A stretch of DNA of 64,000 bases from Vibrio cyclitrophicus (GTDB taxonomy: Bacteria; Pseudomonadota; Gammaproteobacteria; Enterobacterales; Vibrionaceae), in the NCBI GenBank assembly GCA_023206055.1, contig CP065367.1, positions 1,178,001 through 1,242,000 of the forward strand, in the 5' to 3' direction. The translations under genes and the position numbers were made by a program. Under the pieces are notes generated by a model, which made no database searches, was not told where the DNA came from, and was given only the letters and a program-made list of their open reading frames with translations. Positions 8,840 through 17,618 of this stretch are shown piece by piece; positions within the stretch are counted from its first letter, which is position 1; each line of letters starts with the position of its first letter.

Positions 8840-10834
8840 ATGACTAGAACGCTCGCTCGCCCTTATCCGCTAGGCGCAACGCTAGGTAACACTGGCTGTA
8901 ACTTCTCTATTTTTTCTCCTGACTGTAAATCTCTATCTCTCGCGCTCTTTGATGAGAACGATGAATTCACCACTTACACGTTGGAAGATGAATACGCCGA
9001 TATCAGATATGTGTTTATCGAAGGCATTAAAGCTGGACAAAAATACGGCTTCATTGCTGAAACTGATGAAGGCCCGATCCTGCTGTCCGACCCCTATGCG
9101 AAAGCAATCAGCGAACCGCTCGATTACGTCACTCCATATACCAATGAAAAAAGCTTCTCGATGGCAAAATGTGTTGTTGTCGATGACGCCTTTGATTGGC
9201 AAGACGTAGAGAAGCCACGTATTAGCCGCGAAGAGACCGTTCTATTTGAAACCCATGTAAAAGGCTTATCTCAACTTCATCCAGAAGTAGAGACCAACAC
9301 CAAGGGGCGTTATTTAGGGTTGGTTAGCCCTGAAATGCTTGCGTTCTACAAACAACAAAATATCAACTCTCTACAACTTTTACCTATTGCGGCATGTATG
9401 CACGAACCTCATCTATTGGATATGGGGAAAGTGAACTATTGGGGCTACAACCCATATTTGTTCATGGTGCCAGACCCTCGCTACGCAGAGAAAGATGCCG
9501 TAAATGAGTTAAAGACTACGATTCGCGAACTGCACCGTAATGGCATCGAGGTCATTCTAGACGTGGTGTACAACCACACAGCAGAAGGCGGGGAAGGTGG
9601 TACAACCTTCAACCTAAAAGCACTCGATAGCCGCTACTACATTAAGCATGGTTGTCATTATGCGAACTTCACAGGCTGCGGTAATACCGTCGACCTGACT
9701 CACCAACCAGCACTAAACTTGGTCATGGATACGCTTCGTTACTGGGTGAGTGAATTCAAAGTCGACGGCTTCCGTTTTGATTTGGCCGCGACACTGGGAC
9801 GCGAAGGCGATAATTACAACCCTGAAGCGGCTTTTTTCAAAGCCGTTGCTCAAGATCCTGTGCTCAAAGAGACCAAATTAATTGCAGAACCGTGGGATAT
9901 TGGCCCTAACGGTTATCAAGTAGGTAACTTCCCACTAGGCTGGAATGAATGTAACGACAAACTGCGCGATATCACACGTAGCTTCTGGCGCGGTGATCAA
10001 GGCTATCTAAAAGAGTTTGCGACGCGCTTAATGGGGTCTCGTGATATCTACAGCGCAGCCCACTGGCCATACAGACTAACCGTAAACTACATCACGTATC
10101 ACGACGGCTTTACGATGCAAGATCTTGTCTCTTACAAGCACAAGCACAATGAAGATAACGGTGAGAACAACCGAGATGGACACGGTGATAATCGCTCTGA
10201 TAACTACGGTGTTGAAGGGGAAACCGAAAACCTGTTAGTCGTTGCCACACGTGAAAAACAGAAACGTAACTTCATGGCGAGTCTATTGTTTGCTTTTGGT
10301 ATTCCGCACATCATGACAGCTGATGTGTTATCTCATACTCAAAAAGGCAACAACAACGCTTACTGTCAAGACAGTGTAATTAGCTGGATTAACTGGGAAG
10401 ATTCTGAGCGAAAAGCTTATTTCAAGAGTTGGTTAGCTGAAATGATATCCGCACGTCAGCAATACATGGTGCCTTTTATTAAGGCGTTCAGTGGAGAAAA
10501 ACGCAACTCTAACCGCATCTTCTGGAGTCGTGTCGATGGCACACTCATGGAACATGATGATTGGAATCGTTTAAGCTCTGTTGCGCTGCACTTGGGTATT
10601 GGCAAAGACGGTGACGAATTGATTTATCTGATAAACCAAACCAACGCACCCGCTCGCTTCTCATTACCGACGGATCGCGATCAAAACTGGGTCACCATTT
10701 GTGATACCAACTCGCGAAACGTAAAACCTGGCCATGCAGAAAGTGAAATGCTGTTATCGCCAACTTCGATGGCAATTTTGCACTACTCGCCAGATAAGAC
10801 TGATTTGATTGAAGTAAAAGCTAAGCCAGCTTAA
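8840..10834 (+). CDS. glgX: Glycogen debranching enzyme / isoamylase type (GH13_11)
   Basis: The 664-residue cytoplasmic protein hydrolyses alpha-1,6 branches in glycogen or dextrins, and its length matches GlgX-type enzymes. An N-terminal CBM48-like domain (RPYPLGATLGNTGCNFSIFSP) precedes the barrel with NYWGYNPYLF, VILDVVYNHTAEGGEGG, nucleophile Asp314 (DGFRFDLA), acid Glu350 (IAEPWD) and Asp422 (TYHDGFTMQDL). No signal peptide is present. It is divergent from lamB and shares the MalT-box region, so co-induction with maltodextrin uptake is likely. The ribosome site is weak. Glycogen turnover versus imported-dextrin use cannot be told from sequence. Confidence 0.88.
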   Translation: MTRTLARPYPLGATLGNTGCNFSIFSPDCKSLSLALFDENDEFTTYTLEDEYADIRYVFIEGIKAGQKYGFIAETDEGPILLSDPYAKAISEPLDYVTPYTNEKSFSMAKCVVVDDAFDWQDVEKPRISREETVLFETHVKGLSQLHPEVETNTKGRYLGLVSPEMLAFYKQQNINSLQLLPIAACMHEPHLLDMGKVNYWGYNPYLFMVPDPRYAEKDAVNELKTTIRELHRNGIEVILDVVYNHTAEGGEGGTTFNLKALDSRYYIKHGCHYANFTGCGNTVDLTHQPALNLVMDTLRYWVSEFKVDGFRFDLAATLGREGDNYNPEAAFFKAVAQDPVLKETKLIAEPWDIGPNGYQVGNFPLGWNECNDKLRDITRSFWRGDQGYLKEFATRLMGSRDIYSAAHWPYRLTVNYITYHDGFTMQDLVSYKHKHNEDNGENNRDGHGDNRSDNYGVEGETENLLVVATREKQKRNFMASLLFAFGIPHIMTADVLSHTQKGNNNAYCQDSVISWINWEDSERKAYFKSWLAEMISARQQYMVPFIKAFSGEKRNSNRIFWSRVDGTLMEHDDWNRLSSVALHLGIGKDGDELIYLINQTNAPARFSLPTDRDQNWVTICDTNSRNVKPGHAESEMLLSPTSMAILHYSPDKTDLIEVKAKPA

Positions 10835-10856
10835 TAAAACACCGGAAACCATAGAG

Positions 10857-10884
10857 GCCAGTTATATTTATGACTGGCTTTTTT
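10857..10884 (+). terminator. Terminator of glgX
   Basis: GCCAGT (10857-10862) and ACTGGC (10873-10878) with a 10-base loop are followed by six T. Confidence 0.88.
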
Positions 10885-11001
10885 GTTAGCTGAATATCAC
10901 AAAACTCATTCACGCATATGGAATCATTTGCATTGATGTGGTTAATAAAACTGTTTAGTATTGCCGTACTATAAAAATGAATCTATAACGTCTTGGATAT
11001 C

Positions 11002-11565
11002 ATGGCTTTACCTAAAACACTTATTCGGCTTTTCAAACCATACATTATTTTATTAACCGGAGGGATGCTCTACCTTGCTGTGGCTCAGCTTGAAAAAGTA
11101 GAAACAGCAGCAACTGAACAATCATCATCAAACATTCGTATCGCAAGCTCCACTATTCGTTCCAACATCGAAGCCACATTCGGCAAACTCTATTTTTTAG
11201 AAACCAGTCTAGGCTTACCTAAAACGGCTCCATTCGGTGATAAAAAATTCAGAGAGTTGAGCGATAATATTCTAAAAAGAACGCCAAACTTCTCCGATAT
11301 CGTTCGATACCAACCACAGTCCCAACAATATATATCAAGTCGTGGATTACCTCTTTCCCATGAACAAATCGATTCCATAAGATGGAACTCAATAGACAGT
11401 GTGGTTGAAGATTTCTACATTTCTTCGATTTACCAAAAAGCAGATGGTCGTTGGGTATTCGCAGTTAAACACACGGCGGAAAGATTGAATGAAGAAATAT
11501 GGATTGAGTTTGACCTTCTACACACTACACACTACACAAGGATTAAGAGACTTAAAAACGCTTAA
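11002..11565 (+). pseudogene. Membrane GGDEF protein, N-terminal part, frame broken at 7-bp repeat
   Basis: This is the N-terminal part of a sensor protein. Its one membrane helix (about residues 10-28, IILLTGGMLYLAVAQ) is followed by a periplasmic sensing region that contains WVFAVKHT. The frame runs through the CTACACA repeat at 11518-11538 and then stops after 11 out-of-register codons. The ATG at 11002 was chosen over the TTG at 10993, and neither has a strong ribosome site. Removing one 7-base unit joins this frame directly to the next one (FDLLHTTQGLRDLK), giving a 601-residue protein. It is therefore either a phase-OFF state, a recent frameshift or an assembly error. Confidence 0.85.
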
Positions 11566-12814
11566 TCACGGCTATGTATTTGTAGTTGACCGAGCAACAG
11601 AACGACTGGTCTTTCACCCAGATCCAAAACGTATCGGCTCTAAATCTGTCAGCTATCATGCTGGTATCAGCCATCAACTCTCACAAGGTGAAACTGTTGG
11701 TAAGCACGAATACTACTATCAAGATAACTTCAAAATATCGGTATTTGACGCAGATAACAGTTTGAACTGGGTGTTCATCGCAGGCACTGATCGCCATGAC
11801 ATCCTAACCAGTTCGCACCAATTTACATTAACGGGCGTGGTGCTTGGCTCACTGCTTCTGTTGTGGATTAGCGCAAACTATCTGGCTTACCGCTTAAACG
11901 TATCTTTGTCTGAACTGAACAAAGTTGAAGACCTTGCTAGCTTTAAGCGCAAATTGAAATCCATCTTGAATAGCTTTACCTATCATAAAGGTATCCAATT
12001 CTGTCTGTATCAGCCTGAGAGCCACTCATTCAGCACCATCGACTACCACGGAAACAAATCAACAGTACATTGTGACGATCTCTTAGCGGAACGCTTTGTC
12101 CCGGACTCCATGGCTTACAGAAACGGGAAATACGCCGATCCATTGGCTCGTAAACTCAAAATACACCAACGTCATTACTGTATTCCTATGTATTCTCGCA
12201 AACAGTTGATAGCAGTGATCTACCTCAACGCCAACTTGCCGATCAGTCAGAGTATTTTACGAATGATCCGTGATTACACTGAGGTCTCTTTGTCTAACTT
12301 ACTGCTTCAACATCAATTGAGCAGCAAAGACCTGATGACGCAGTTAGACAATAAGAGCAGTTTCAGTATCGCCATCGAAAACTACGCGAGCGAGCCCGAC
12401 ACCTACGTCTCACTGATTGATATCGATAACTTCGACCATGTAAACCGTGCCTACGGTGAAGCGGTGGGAGATCAGATGATCAAGCTGACTGCAGAATCAC
12501 TGCGTTCTTACTTCCCTAAGCCGAAAGGTCTTTGCTTGGCGCGTGTTGGAGGAAAAGAGTTCGCTGTATTGTTCAAGGCCAATGACGTGAAAGATGCCAA
12601 ATTCCAACTAGACCAGTGCCGAATAGCAATCGCGGAGAAAGCCATCGTCACTCCAGATATCACCTTGTCACTAGGGGTTAGCGTGGGGTACTCACAAATA
12701 GAAGGCGAAACAGACTCAGCTTTAGCGCTGGCGGAACAGGCAAAGCTTATCGCGCAACAACTTGGTAAGAACCGAGTGGAAGGCCATATCAGAGCTTTCG
12801 CTAAAGCGTCATAG
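11489..12814 (+). pseudogene. Membrane GGDEF protein, C-terminal part with degenerate GGKEF motif
   Basis: This frame carries the rest of the periplasmic sensor (HGYVFVVDRATERLVFHPDPKRIG, Cache-like), a second membrane helix (GVVLGSLLLLWISANYLAYRL, about 11835-11900), a linker domain and a C-terminal GGDEF domain (LIDIDNFDHVNRAYGEAVGDQM). The signature reads GGKEF where active diguanylate cyclases have GG(D/E)EF. The missing acidic metal ligand argues against c-di-GMP synthesis and for a receptor or scaffolding role. The ATG at 11489 has a GGAAAG site upstream and could allow separate translation, but the product would then lack the first membrane anchor. A terminator follows. Confidence 0.85.
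11518..11538 (+). repeat. Three tandem copies of CTACACA inside the GGDEF gene
   Basis: Exact 7-bp units occupy 11518-11524, 11525-11531 and 11532-11538. The upstream frame and the downstream GGDEF frame are joined when the copy number is 2 (or 2 plus a multiple of 3). With 3 copies they are out of register. Confidence 0.97.
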
Positions 12815-12866
12815 ACATGAGCTAACACACTCGTATCGTAATTGGTGCGATACCAATAACAACAAA

Positions 12867-12897
12867 GCACCTAGGATTCATACTCTAGGTGCTTTTG
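12867..12897 (+). terminator. Terminator of the GGDEF gene
   Basis: GCACCTAG (12867-12874) pairs with CTAGGTGC (12885-12892), followed by TTTTGTTTTT. Its position rules out starts of the next gene upstream of about 12904. Confidence 0.88.
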
Positions 12898-12965
12898 TTT
12901 TTATGGAAAGTCATTACAATGCGCGTTCAACACGACGATACCCCTTTTCTAACGACACGAGCCTT

Positions 12966-13688
12966 ATGAAGCTAAGTAACCGACTGCAAACTCTCCATTC
13001 CCTTGTCAGCAATGACTACCAACATATTTGGGACTGTTGCTGTGATCACGGCTTTTTGGGTGTTCAATTACTGTCGGATAACAAATCGCCTCAAATTCAC
13101 TTTGTCGATATTGTCCCGTCTCTAATGTGTGAGCTTGAAGGCAAGCTAGCGCGCTACTTTCCACAAGATAATAAAGCCGAACAAACGGTTACCAGCCAAT
13201 GGCAAGTCTATTGTATGGATGTCGCCGCTATCCCTCTTGAGAAACATACTGGTAAACACCTAGTTATTATTGCGGGCGTCGGTGGTGATCTTACTCAAAA
13301 GCTCGTTGATGATATTCATCGTCAACACCCAGACAAAGCGATCGATTTCTTGCTTTGTCCGGTACATCAACAATTCGAGTTGAGAAGTCATTTAAAGGCG
13401 CTCAATTTTGGTCTCATTGATGAAGTGTTGATTGAAGAGAACCGTCGTTATTACGAGATTTTATTGGTGAGTAATAACTCAGGCGAAGCTGAAAAGAGCC
13501 GATTGGTTAGTGAGATATCAAACGTGGGTGACAAGATCTGGACGCCGAGTTGTGATGAAAAAATGAAGGTATCTCAGCAGTACAAAGCCAAAACGCTGCA
13601 GCACTACTTACGTATTCATCAAGGCCAAGAGAAGCAAGGTAAGCCTAGTGAAGTTAAACACATCATCGATGCGTACCAAGCCATTTAA
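12966..13688 (+). CDS. TrmK-like tRNA (adenine22-N1)-methyltransferase family protein
   Basis: This 240-residue cytoplasmic methyltransferase resembles the TrmK/YqfN family, which methylates A22 of tRNA with S-adenosylmethionine. The start is the ATG at 12966 (MKLSNRLQTLHSLV), after the preceding terminator. The longer open frame back to 12762 overlaps the GGDEF gene and is spurious. The Rossmann motif reads WDCCCDHGFLGVQLL, with three consecutive cysteines where a D-x-G-x-D pattern is usual. IIAGVGGDLTQKL and LLCPVHQQFELRSHL follow as in the family. Family assignment is good, but the target is inferred from homology. Confidence 0.75.
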   Translation: MKLSNRLQTLHSLVSNDYQHIWDCCCDHGFLGVQLLSDNKSPQIHFVDIVPSLMCELEGKLARYFPQDNKAEQTVTSQWQVYCMDVAAIPLEKHTGKHLVIIAGVGGDLTQKLVDDIHRQHPDKAIDFLLCPVHQQFELRSHLKALNFGLIDEVLIEENRRYYEILLVSNNSGEAEKSRLVSEISNVGDKIWTPSCDEKMKVSQQYKAKTLQHYLRIHQGQEKQGKPSEVKHIIDAYQAI

Positions 13689-13744
13689 CAGTAGTAAGCA
13701 CTAACTATTTCGCTTACTTCTGAAAAACCTAATTCAATAAAAAA

Positions 13745-13777
13745 GCCGATAGTTCAATGAGCTATCGGCTTTTTTTT
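13745..13777. terminator. Bidirectional terminator between convergent genes
   Basis: GCCGATAG (13745-13752) pairs with CTATCGGC (13762-13769), with A's before and eight T after. It serves the plus-strand methyltransferase gene and plausibly the minus-strand acyltransferase gene. Confidence 0.9.
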
Positions 13778-13800
13778 AATGTTGTCATTTTGGTTTGAGC

Positions 13801-14745
13801 TTACTGCTCTTGTTTCTTATGAACCGCATCAGGCTGCTCAATCGTTTCAACCTCAGAGGGTGTATCAACCCCGTAAACCGTATCAAGATATTCGTCTTTC
13901 TCTTTCCACGTGTTGTTTAACCAACTGTGGAAGCGACGTTTAAATGCTTTATCTTCAAAGTAATTACCGTTTACGTTCTCGTCCATCGGGTGCAATTTAA
14001 TACGCACCACCACCTTGGTCATTTTGCCTTTTAGCATATCTTCAAACGGAGATACTTGGTTTTCAGGGTAAGCCAGAGTCACATCAACAATACCATCTAA
14101 GATTGGGCCCATTGCAGATAGAGCAAACGCCACACCGCCAGTTTTTGGCTTCAATAGGTGTCGGTAAGGGGTTTTCGCTGTCGCCAGTTTGTCGTGGTTA
14201 GCACGCGTTCCTTCCACAAAGTTAACCAATGTTGTCGGCGCTAGCTTGAACTTGGTACACGCCTTGTTGATGGCATCGAAATCATCATTACGGCGCTCTG
14301 GGTTGCGTAACAAAAACTCGCGGGAGTGACGTCGCATGAACGGCATATCTAAGCCCCAGCAGGCTAAGCCAACAAAAGGCACGTACAACAGTTCGTGCTT
14401 AAGGAAGAACTTAGTCATCGGCATCTTATCTTTCAAGATAGAAGACAAAATCACAATATCCGCCCAGCTCAGGTGGTTCGACATCATCAAATACCACTGC
14501 TTAGTCGAGATATCTTCCCCGCCTTCCACTTGCCACTCGATGTCATTATTCACGTTCAACATCCAAAGATTGAGCGACGCCCAACACCAGAATGTGAAGT
14601 TAGCTAAACGAGTACACGACTTTTGCACAACAGAGATTGGCAGGATCAGTTTGATGAGGCCAAAGAAGCTCACGGTAAACGCAGTCATTGCGGTATTGAT
14701 GGTCACGAACAAGACGTTCAAGGCCATACGAAGATTATCAAGCAT
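13801..14745 (-). CDS. PlsC-like 1-acyl-glycerol-phosphate acyltransferase family (YihG type)
   Basis: This inner-membrane acyltransferase of 314 residues has a hydrophobic N-terminus (about residues 8-40) that anchors the protein. The catalytic block NHLSWAD fits the HX4D motif at about residue 90, and FVEGTR fits the glycerol-phosphate binding block. Length and the N-terminal layout resemble E. coli YihG, a lysophosphatidic acid acyltransferase that makes unusual phospholipid species. The C-terminal tail is charged and poorly conserved. The gene stands alone, convergent with the methyltransferase gene. Confidence 0.82.
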   Translation of the reverse strand: MLDNLRMALNVLFVTINTAMTAFTVSFFGLIKLILPISVVQKSCTRLANFTFWCWASLNLWMLNVNNDIEWQVEGGEDISTKQWYLMMSNHLSWADIVILSSILKDKMPMTKFFLKHELLYVPFVGLACWGLDMPFMRRHSREFLLRNPERRNDDFDAINKACTKFKLAPTTLVNFVEGTRANHDKLATAKTPYRHLLKPKTGGVAFALSAMGPILDGIVDVTLAYPENQVSPFEDMLKGKMTKVVVRIKLHPMDENVNGNYFEDKAFKRRFHSWLNNTWKEKDEYLDTVYGVDTPSEVETIEQPDAVHKKQEQ

Positions 14746-15084
14746 AAAACACGGCTATATTGAGATCGAAAGCCGCCATTATACGCATCTGTAAATTATT
14801 CTCTTTAGTTATTAGTGCAATACTTCAGGGGTCAAACCACTCTGCTGCCTTTGCTAAAGCTCGGCTCTAGATCCCCCAAAACAACGCACCACGCCAACAA
14901 CAAGCACACATACGAGTCATTTAGACCAAATAAAGAGGTGGTCTTTTTGACACAATAGCAGTTAATTTCATCCGTAGATCTAGTATTGATAAGCATTCTC
15001 ATTATTGGCATGCTACATGCAACTCCAAAGTGTAAATAGTTGAGTATCCTTAATGAGATAACTTCTCTTCTTAAAGGTGATGAT
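14746..15084. other. Divergent promoter gap between acyltransferase gene and fpr
   Basis: A 339-bp gap with no supported gene. A frame running into it from fpr (TTG at 15040) is rejected because the ATG at 15085 has the better ribosome site. A loosely Fur-like stretch at 14989-15008 (TTGATAAGCATTCTCATTAT) is too imperfect to call. Confidence 0.5.
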
Positions 15085-15888
15085 ATGACAGATATTCCTC
15101 ATGGTTTGGTAACCGGAAAAGTCCTACACAAGACAGAGTGGACAGATCAATTGTTCTCACTCCAAGTCAGTGCTCCTGTCTCCCCTTATCAGGCGGGTCA
15201 GTTTACTAAGCTCGGCTTACTCAATAGTGAGGATGAGTTTGTGAGACGTGCTTATTCCATGGTGAATGCGCCGGAACATGAGCAAGGTCATCAGCATCTA
15301 GAGTTTTTAATTATTAAGGATCAAAACGGTCAGCTCTCTCCTCAGCTTCATGAATTGAAGGCAGGCGACGACATCTTTGTCGGCAAAGACCCTAGTGGAT
15401 TTATGACATTGGATGAGATCCCAGAGATCGCAGACGATCTATGGATGCTTTCAACTGGAACTGCGGTGGGCCCATTTATCTCAATGCTCGAAAGTATGCA
15501 GATACAGGAGCAAAACGGCTCTGAATCTGAAAAAGCCTCCTCATTCAACAACCTTGTATTGGTTCATGCCGTAAGAACAGAACAAGACCTGACTTATCGA
15601 GACCGTATTACTCAACTCGTCGATCACTTTCAAGGAAAACTTAAATATGTGCCAATTATTTCTAGAGAATCAGTCACCGGAACTTTGCGCGGACGAATCC
15701 CAAGCTTGTTACTTGGAGGCGACCTTGAGCAAGCCGCGTCTGTCGCTTTCAATCAAACCCACAGTTTCTTCTACCTTTGCGGCAATCCGCAAATGGTTCG
15801 TGACACAAGTGAAGCACTAACCAGCTTAGGTTTTGAAAAGCACTTACGTAGAAAGCCTGGTCAATTCAGTAGTGAGAACTATTGGTAA
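15085..15888 (+). CDS. fpr: Ferredoxin/flavodoxin-NADP+ reductase
   Basis: The 267-residue FAD enzyme passes electrons between NADPH and ferredoxin or flavodoxin. The start is the ATG at 15085 with AAAGGTG 5 bases upstream, giving MTDIPHGLVTGKVLHKTEWTDQLFSLQV, which lines up with E. coli Fpr. FAD-binding RRAYSMVNAP and NADP-binding STGTAVGPFISMLE are intact, and the C-terminus ends in an aromatic Trp as usual. In gammaproteobacteria fpr often belongs to the SoxRS response, but no SoxS box was identified here. A DUF1971 gene follows after 62 bp. Confidence 0.92.
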   Translation: MTDIPHGLVTGKVLHKTEWTDQLFSLQVSAPVSPYQAGQFTKLGLLNSEDEFVRRAYSMVNAPEHEQGHQHLEFLIIKDQNGQLSPQLHELKAGDDIFVGKDPSGFMTLDEIPEIADDLWMLSTGTAVGPFISMLESMQIQEQNGSESEKASSFNNLVLVHAVRTEQDLTYRDRITQLVDHFQGKLKYVPIISRESVTGTLRGRIPSLLLGGDLEQAASVAFNQTHSFFYLCGNPQMVRDTSEALTSLGFEKHLRRKPGQFSSENYW

Positions 15889-15950
15889 AGATTGCTCACC
15901 TACGACATAGAAGTACCCATTTCAAAGAACAGTCAGATAATAGGTTTTAT

Positions 15951-16283
15951 ATGAGTCATTTACGTATTCCATCACACTGGAAAATTCAACGTTCAACACC
16001 GTTTTTCACTAAAGACAATATACCGGTAGCGCTGCTTAACCATCACAATACCGCGGAAGGCGTGTTTGGTCAGATCTGTGTAATGGAAGGCACAGTGACC
16101 TTCTATGGTTTTGCTGATGCAGAAGCAACAGAACCAGAAAATGTTATCACGATAGAAGCAGGGCAATTCGCCACTAGTCCACCTCAATATTGGCATCGAG
16201 TAGAGCTGAGTGACGACGCACAATTCAACATTAACTTCTGGTCAGAGAAAGAGACCAAGAAGATGTTCAACACTCGAAAGTAA
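15951..16283 (+). CDS. DUF1971 cupin-like small protein (TehB N-terminal-like)
   Basis: The 110-residue protein belongs to the DUF1971 family, a cupin-type fold that occurs alone or fused to the tellurite methyltransferase TehB. Cupin-like signs are AGQFATSPPQYWHRVEL, with Trp-His, and a beta-rich pattern. The start at 15951 has TAGG upstream. The longer frame from 15882 overlaps fpr and is rejected. It lies 62 bp after fpr in the same direction, so cotranscription is likely and a redox or detoxification link is possible. The reaction is unknown. Confidence 0.75.
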   Translation: MSHLRIPSHWKIQRSTPFFTKDNIPVALLNHHNTAEGVFGQICVMEGTVTFYGFADAEATEPENVITIEAGQFATSPPQYWHRVELSDDAQFNINFWSEKETKKMFNTRK

Positions 16284-16505
16284 GATCCATTCGATATTGA
16301 TGAACTTATAAGCAAGCTACTTCGTAATGTGATTTTTAATGTTCAATAAGTGAAGATAACGGACCCAATAACCATAGTAATTACAATGACTAATGGTGAT
16401 AGACAAGAGAAAAAAACTCTAGCACACTGAACAGAGTTATTAGTTTTAACCCCTTATCAAATAAACATAATTGGGGTTTCCATTTTTTAGGTAAGAGAGG
16501 AAGCC

Positions 16506-17498
16506 ATGCTCAACATTGCTTTTTTTAGCTCAAAATCATACGACGAAAAATCATTCAACCTTGCAAAAGGCGAACTCAACGCTGAGTTTCATTTCCATGA
16601 TTTTCGCCTCACTACAACCACAGCGAAAATGGCACACGACAACGAAGTGGTGTGTGCATTTGTAAACGACGACCTATCGCGAGACGTGCTAGAAATTCTT
16701 GCACAAGGCGGCACCAAACTGATTGCAATGCGCTGTGCGGGTTTTGATAAAGTCGACCTAGACGCAGCCAAAGAGTTTGGCCTGCAAGTGGTGCGCGTTC
16801 CGGCTTATTCACCAGAATCGGTAGCAGAACACACAGTCGGCATGATGATGTGTTTGAACCGAAAACTACACAAAGCATACCAACGCACTCGTGATGCGAA
16901 CTTCTCCCTTGAAGGCTTGGTAGGCTTTAACTTCCACGGTAAAACCGTTGGTGTGATTGGTTCAGGTAAGATTGGCTTAGCAACAATGCGCATTCTGAAA
17001 GGTTTGGGCATGAACATCCTATGCTACGACCCATATCCAAACCCATTAGCCGTTGAACTAGGTGCTAAATACGTTGAACTGGATGAGCTTTATCAAGAGT
17101 CTGACGTGATTTCTCTGCACTGCCCTATGAGTAAAGAGAACTACCACCTGTTAGATGCGACTGCATTTGAGAAAATGAAAGATGGCGTGATGATCGTTAA
17201 CACCAGTCGTGGTGAACTGCTGGATTCAACCGCAGCAATTGAAGCGCTGAAACAGAGCAAGATCGGTGCACTTGGCCTTGATGTTTACGACAACGAGAAA
17301 GAGCTTTTCTTCCAAGACAAGTCTAACGATGTGATTGTCGATGATGTATTCCGTCGTCTATCTGCTTGTCATAACGTGCTGTTCACCGGTCACCAAGCCT
17401 TCTTGACTAAAGATGCTCTGTTCAACATCGCCAATACAACGCTCACCAGTGTTGATGCCTTCTTTGCTGGCAACACCAGCGGCAACGAACTCGTTTAA
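16506..17498 (+). CDS. ldhA: D-lactate dehydrogenase (NAD-dependent, fermentative)
   Basis: The 330-residue enzyme reduces pyruvate to D-lactate with NADH. The NAD motif VGVIGSGKIGLATMRILKGLG, substrate Arg in NTSRGELLD, the catalytic Glu region in GLDVYDNEKELFF and catalytic His in TGHQAF are all in place, and the length matches E. coli LdhA (329). AGGAAG precedes the ATG. It is monocistronic, bounded by a terminator at 17554-17589. The 222-bp gap upstream shows no gene. Confidence 0.92.
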   Translation: MLNIAFFSSKSYDEKSFNLAKGELNAEFHFHDFRLTTTTAKMAHDNEVVCAFVNDDLSRDVLEILAQGGTKLIAMRCAGFDKVDLDAAKEFGLQVVRVPAYSPESVAEHTVGMMMCLNRKLHKAYQRTRDANFSLEGLVGFNFHGKTVGVIGSGKIGLATMRILKGLGMNILCYDPYPNPLAVELGAKYVELDELYQESDVISLHCPMSKENYHLLDATAFEKMKDGVMIVNTSRGELLDSTAAIEALKQSKIGALGLDVYDNEKELFFQDKSNDVIVDDVFRRLSACHNVLFTGHQAFLTKDALFNIANTTLTSVDAFFAGNTSGNELV

Positions 17499-17553
17499 TA
17501 GTAGACTTAGTTAATAGCAGACTGAGTTAAAAACAAACTAACTCTACAAATAC

Positions 17554-17589
17554 AAAGCCACGCTATTCTGAAGTGAACAGCGTGGCTTT
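17554..17589. terminator. Terminator between ldhA and patatin gene
   Basis: AAAGCCACGCT (17554-17564) and AGCGTGGCTTT (17579-17589) form an 11-bp stem with A/T ends, suited to both directions. Confidence 0.8.
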
Positions 17590-17618
17590 GTCGTTTATCC
17601 AGTACTCTAAAACCGTCC

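Noticed and set aside
12508..12870. 120-residue minus-strand frame across the GGDEF 3' end.
   Set aside because: It overlaps conserved GGDEF coding sequence and is low in recognisable content.
14989..15008. Fur-box-like sequence upstream of fpr.
   Set aside because: Too many mismatches to the 19-bp consensus and no iron-uptake gene nearby.
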